The position numbers were made by a program, and so were the translations under genes. A stretch of 64,000 nt of DNA from Acidobacteriota bacterium. GTDB taxonomy: Bacteria > Acidobacteriota > Terriglobia > Terriglobales > Acidobacteriaceae. The stretch spans positions 1-64,000 of the forward strand of contig JAJYCQ010000004.1 in assembly GCA_021778315.1 (NCBI GenBank), in the 5' to 3' direction. The notes beneath the pieces were generated by a model. The model was given only the letters and a program-made list of their open reading frames with translations. It was not told the DNA's origin and made no database searches. How positions within the stretch are numbered: the stretch's first letter is position 1; every line of letters starts with the position of its first letter. This document shows, in pieces, positions 62,448 to 64,000 of this stretch.

Positions 62448-62780
62448 ATGTACGCAGTCATCAAAACCGGTGGTAAGCAATACCGCGTCGCTCCCGGCGA
62501 CACCGTCCGCATCGAAAAGGCCGAGCACCATGACGGCGCCATCGAATTCTCCGAAATCGTCGCCGTCTCCCTCAACGAGGGCAAATTCGAGTCCGATCTC
62601 TCCGGCGCCAAAGTTGTTGCCGAGGTCGTCAGCGAAGGCCGTGGCGATAAGATCCTCGTCTTCCATTACAAGCGTAAGAAGCAGTACAAGAAGCTTCAGG
62701 GCCATCGCCAGAGCTTCGTCGAAGTCAAGATCAAAGAGATCTTCGTCGGCAATTTCAGCTACGCCGCCGACAAGAAATAA
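62448..62780 (+). CDS. rplU: 50S ribosomal protein L21
   Basis: The 110-residue protein begins MYAVIKTGGKQYRVAPGD and ends near NFSYAADKK; KRKKQYKKLQGHRQ is the conserved basic segment. It binds 23S rRNA in the large subunit. The in-frame upstream extension to 62292 is not typical of L21, so the ATG at 62448 is used. It is followed 174 bases later by rpmA. Confidence 0.97.
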   Translation: MYAVIKTGGKQYRVAPGDTVRIEKAEHHDGAIEFSEIVAVSLNEGKFESDLSGAKVVAEVVSEGRGDKILVFHYKRKKQYKKLQGHRQSFVEVKIKEIFVGNFSYAADKK

Positions 62781-62954
62781 CTCGCCGGCAAGTAGCCGCT
62801 ATTCGCGGGCAACCGCACGCTATTCGCCGGTAACAAGCGCTTTGAGATAGGTCCGGGCTTCAGCCCGGACATTCACGTAACTAAGTTTGATAGGGGCTTT
62901 AGCCCCGGCACTTAATTTCCGCCGGCCGCGCAGGCCCGCAAAAGAGGCACAACA
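62781..62954 (+). repeat. Repeat-rich spacer between rplU and rpmA
   Basis: A 17-base direct repeat, CGCTATTCGCGGGCAAC and CGCTATTCGCCGGTAAC, lies at 62797 and 62818 (period 21). Two small palindromic hairpins follow, GTCCGGGCTTCAGCCCGGAC (62851-62870) and AGGGGCTTTAGCCCC (62892-62906). They may be dispersed repeats, RNA processing sites or partial terminators. Confidence 0.65.
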
Positions 62955-63224
62955 ATGGCACATAAAAAAGGTCTAGGCAGCTCCAAGAACGGCCGCGATT
63001 CAAACGCCCAGCGACTCGGCATCAAGCGCGGCGACGGTGAAACCGTCACCGGCGGCAGCATCCTTGTTCGCCAGCGCGGCACACCGCACAAAGCCGGCCT
63101 CAACGTCGGCCGCGGCTCCGACGACACCCTCTACGCCAAGGTCTCCGGCGTCGTAAAGTTCCAGAACAAGGGCCAGCAGGGCCGCTTCGTCAACATCATC
63201 GCCACCGAAGCCGTCTCCGCCTAA
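62955..63224 (+). CDS. rpmA: 50S ribosomal protein L27
   Basis: The 89-residue protein starts [17 protein letters not shown], the highly conserved N-terminus that reaches the peptidyl-transferase centre, followed by [10 protein letters not shown] and ILVRQRGT. There is no N-terminal cleavable extension of the kind seen in Firmicutes. It is followed by a strong terminator. Confidence 0.97.
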   Translation: MAHKKGLGSSKNGRDSNAQRLGIKRGDGETVTGGSILVRQRGTPHKAGLNVGRGSDDTLYAKVSGVVKFQNKGQQGRFVNIIATEAVSA

Positions 63225-63244
63225 CCCTGCAATCTCTGCATGCT

Positions 63245-63270
63245 AAAAGCCCCGCTCCGGCGGGGTTTTT
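63245..63270 (+). terminator. Intrinsic terminator after rpmA
   Basis: AAAAGCCCCGC-TCCG-GCGGGGTTTTT is a textbook form. It lies 20 bases after the rpmA stop and just before the end of the convergent flavin reductase gene, and with the A-run on the other side may act in both directions. Confidence 0.9.
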
Positions 63271-63275
63271 CTGCG

Positions 63276-63932
63276 TCAGTCCTTGCTCTCCAGCGGCCAA
63301 CTCAACCGCTCAATCGAAAACGTATCCCGCGTCGTGCAATACCCTCCCCCGCCATGCATTCTCCCAATCAGCCGCAGCTGCGACGGGTCGATATGCAGCC
63401 GCTCCAGGTTCTCAAACGCCGTCGCCCGCACATGCACGTACACCACCTTCGCGAGCACAATCGTGCTGGACCCGCCCGGCTCAATCACCTGGTAAAGCCT
63501 GCACTCCAGCGCCACCGGCGACCTCTCGATCCGCGGCACATCCACCACCTCACACTTCACCAGCTTCAACCCCGCCAGCTTCGTCTCGTCCGTTCCCCGC
63601 GGAGCATTCGTAGCCGTCACATTCATCGCCTCTGCCAGGTCTTCCGGCACCAGGTTCACCACAAACTCTCCGTGCTCACGAATATTCGTAAGCGAGTCTT
63701 TCTTCTCTCGATCCGGAGCCTTCGAAAACCCAATCGCCACCAGCGGAGGGTCCGCCGAAAGAATATTAAAGAACGAAAACGGCGCCGCATTCACCGCACC
63801 TGCCTCATCCTTCGACACCACCCACGCAATCGGCCGCGGCAAAATCACCGACGCCAGCAGCTTATACGTATCCAGCTTCGCCATCGCCGCCAAATCAAAG
63901 TGCGCAAACCCATCCAACCCAGCCTCAAACAT
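63276..63932 (-). CDS. Flavin reductase-like FMN-binding protein
   Basis: The 218-residue protein has the fold of the flavin-reductase-like domain (split barrel), with ILPRPIAWVVSKDEAGAVNAAPFSFFN and VGFSKAP-like FMN-binding region, and HGEFVVNLVPEDLAEAMN. Members bind FMN and may act as reductases for two-component monooxygenases or as stand-alone oxidoreductases. Partner is unknown. AGGAG, the last unit of a 7-base repeat array, sits six bases before the ATG. Confidence 0.88.
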   Translation of the reverse strand: MFEAGLDGFAHFDLAAMAKLDTYKLLASVILPRPIAWVVSKDEAGAVNAAPFSFFNILSADPPLVAIGFSKAPDREKKDSLTNIREHGEFVVNLVPEDLAEAMNVTATNAPRGTDETKLAGLKLVKCEVVDVPRIERSPVALECRLYQVIEPGGSSTIVLAKVVYVHVRATAFENLERLHIDPSQLRLIGRMHGGGGYCTTRDTFSIERLSWPLESKD

Positions 63933-63939
63933 CTCGATC

Positions 63940-63967
63940 TCCTAATCCCTGTTCCCTAATCCCTACA
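63940..63967 (-). repeat. GGGATTA-type array before the flavin reductase gene
   Basis: Plus-strand units are TCCTAAT, CCCTGTT, CCCTAAT, CCCTACA. The mRNA strand ends GGGATTAGGAG before ATCGAG and the ATG. Confidence 0.85.
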
Positions 63968-64000
63968 CTTAGGCTTACCCTTCTCATTCCACTCCACAAA
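63956..64000 (-). CDS. Partial CDS at the right edge, C-terminal end only
   Basis: Reading from the edge on the minus strand gives an open frame of 14 codons ending KGKPKCRD, with the TAG stop inside the GGGATTAG of a repeat array. Such a stop within a repeat unit also occurs for the M48 and epimerase genes. Too short to assign a family, and it could be chance. Confidence 0.3.
   Translation of the reverse strand, partial: FVEWNEKGKPKCRD

Overview
The window is chromosomal DNA of moderate to high GC from a diderm bacterium. It carries BamA, several outer-membrane barrels, lipoproteins and four very large TonB-dependent receptors that begin with a carboxypeptidase-regulatory-like (Oar-type) domain. 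Such receptors in this number, together with the style of the housekeeping genes, point to an Acidobacteriota member of the Terriglobales/Acidobacteriaceae type. This is an inference from gene content, not a database match. I see no prophage, complete insertion sequence, CRISPR array, rRNA or tRNA.

Layout. 0-16 kb: envelope and repair genes. These are bamA, an exported protein of unknown function, an RlpA-like lipoprotein, a secreted TldD/PmbA-like pair, an M48 membrane protease, a HIT protein, msrA, a patatin fused to a barrel (PlpD-like) and a frameshifted homocysteine S-methyltransferase. 15.6-23.7 kb: a phosphoesterase, an orphan OppD/DppD-type ATPase with a repeat-bearing lipoprotein, a luciferase-like oxidoreductase, an alpha/beta hydrolase, a geranylgeranyl-reductase-like flavoprotein and a DedA-rhodanese fusion. 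23.8-41.2 kb: three minus-strand TonB receptors, obgE, a fourth receptor and a GH27 alpha-galactosidase. 41.2-53.3 kb: a long minus-strand biosynthetic run read as acnA, trpC, trpF, a histidine phosphatase, trpB, trpA, chorismate mutase, DAHP synthase, proB, proA, tyrA. 53.7-64 kb: a Gln-rich lipoprotein, an NRAMP transporter, a polytopic glycosyltransferase-like pair with an epimerase and dUTPase, rplU-rpmA, and a flavin reductase.

The most interesting element lies between the histidine phosphatase and trpB (about 47,929-48,085, minus strand). It is a 24-codon ORF with a good ribosome-binding site and eight aromatic codons (Phe, Tyr, Trp). A hairpin spans its Tyr-Trp codons, an alternative pairing is possible, and a terminator with a G.U pair follows. 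Together these look like a ribosome-mediated attenuator controlling trpBA and perhaps the downstream Tyr/Phe genes. A leader rich in all three aromatic residues would suit that gene set.

A second theme is arrays of 7-base repeats, mostly GGGATTA/GGGAACA on the mRNA strand, placed at gene boundaries. In three cases the last, degenerate unit supplies the Shine-Dalgarno sequence of the next gene. Inside one membrane glycosyltransferase-like gene the arrays are translated into loop insertions. The GGG runs at 4-base spacing could form G-quadruplexes.
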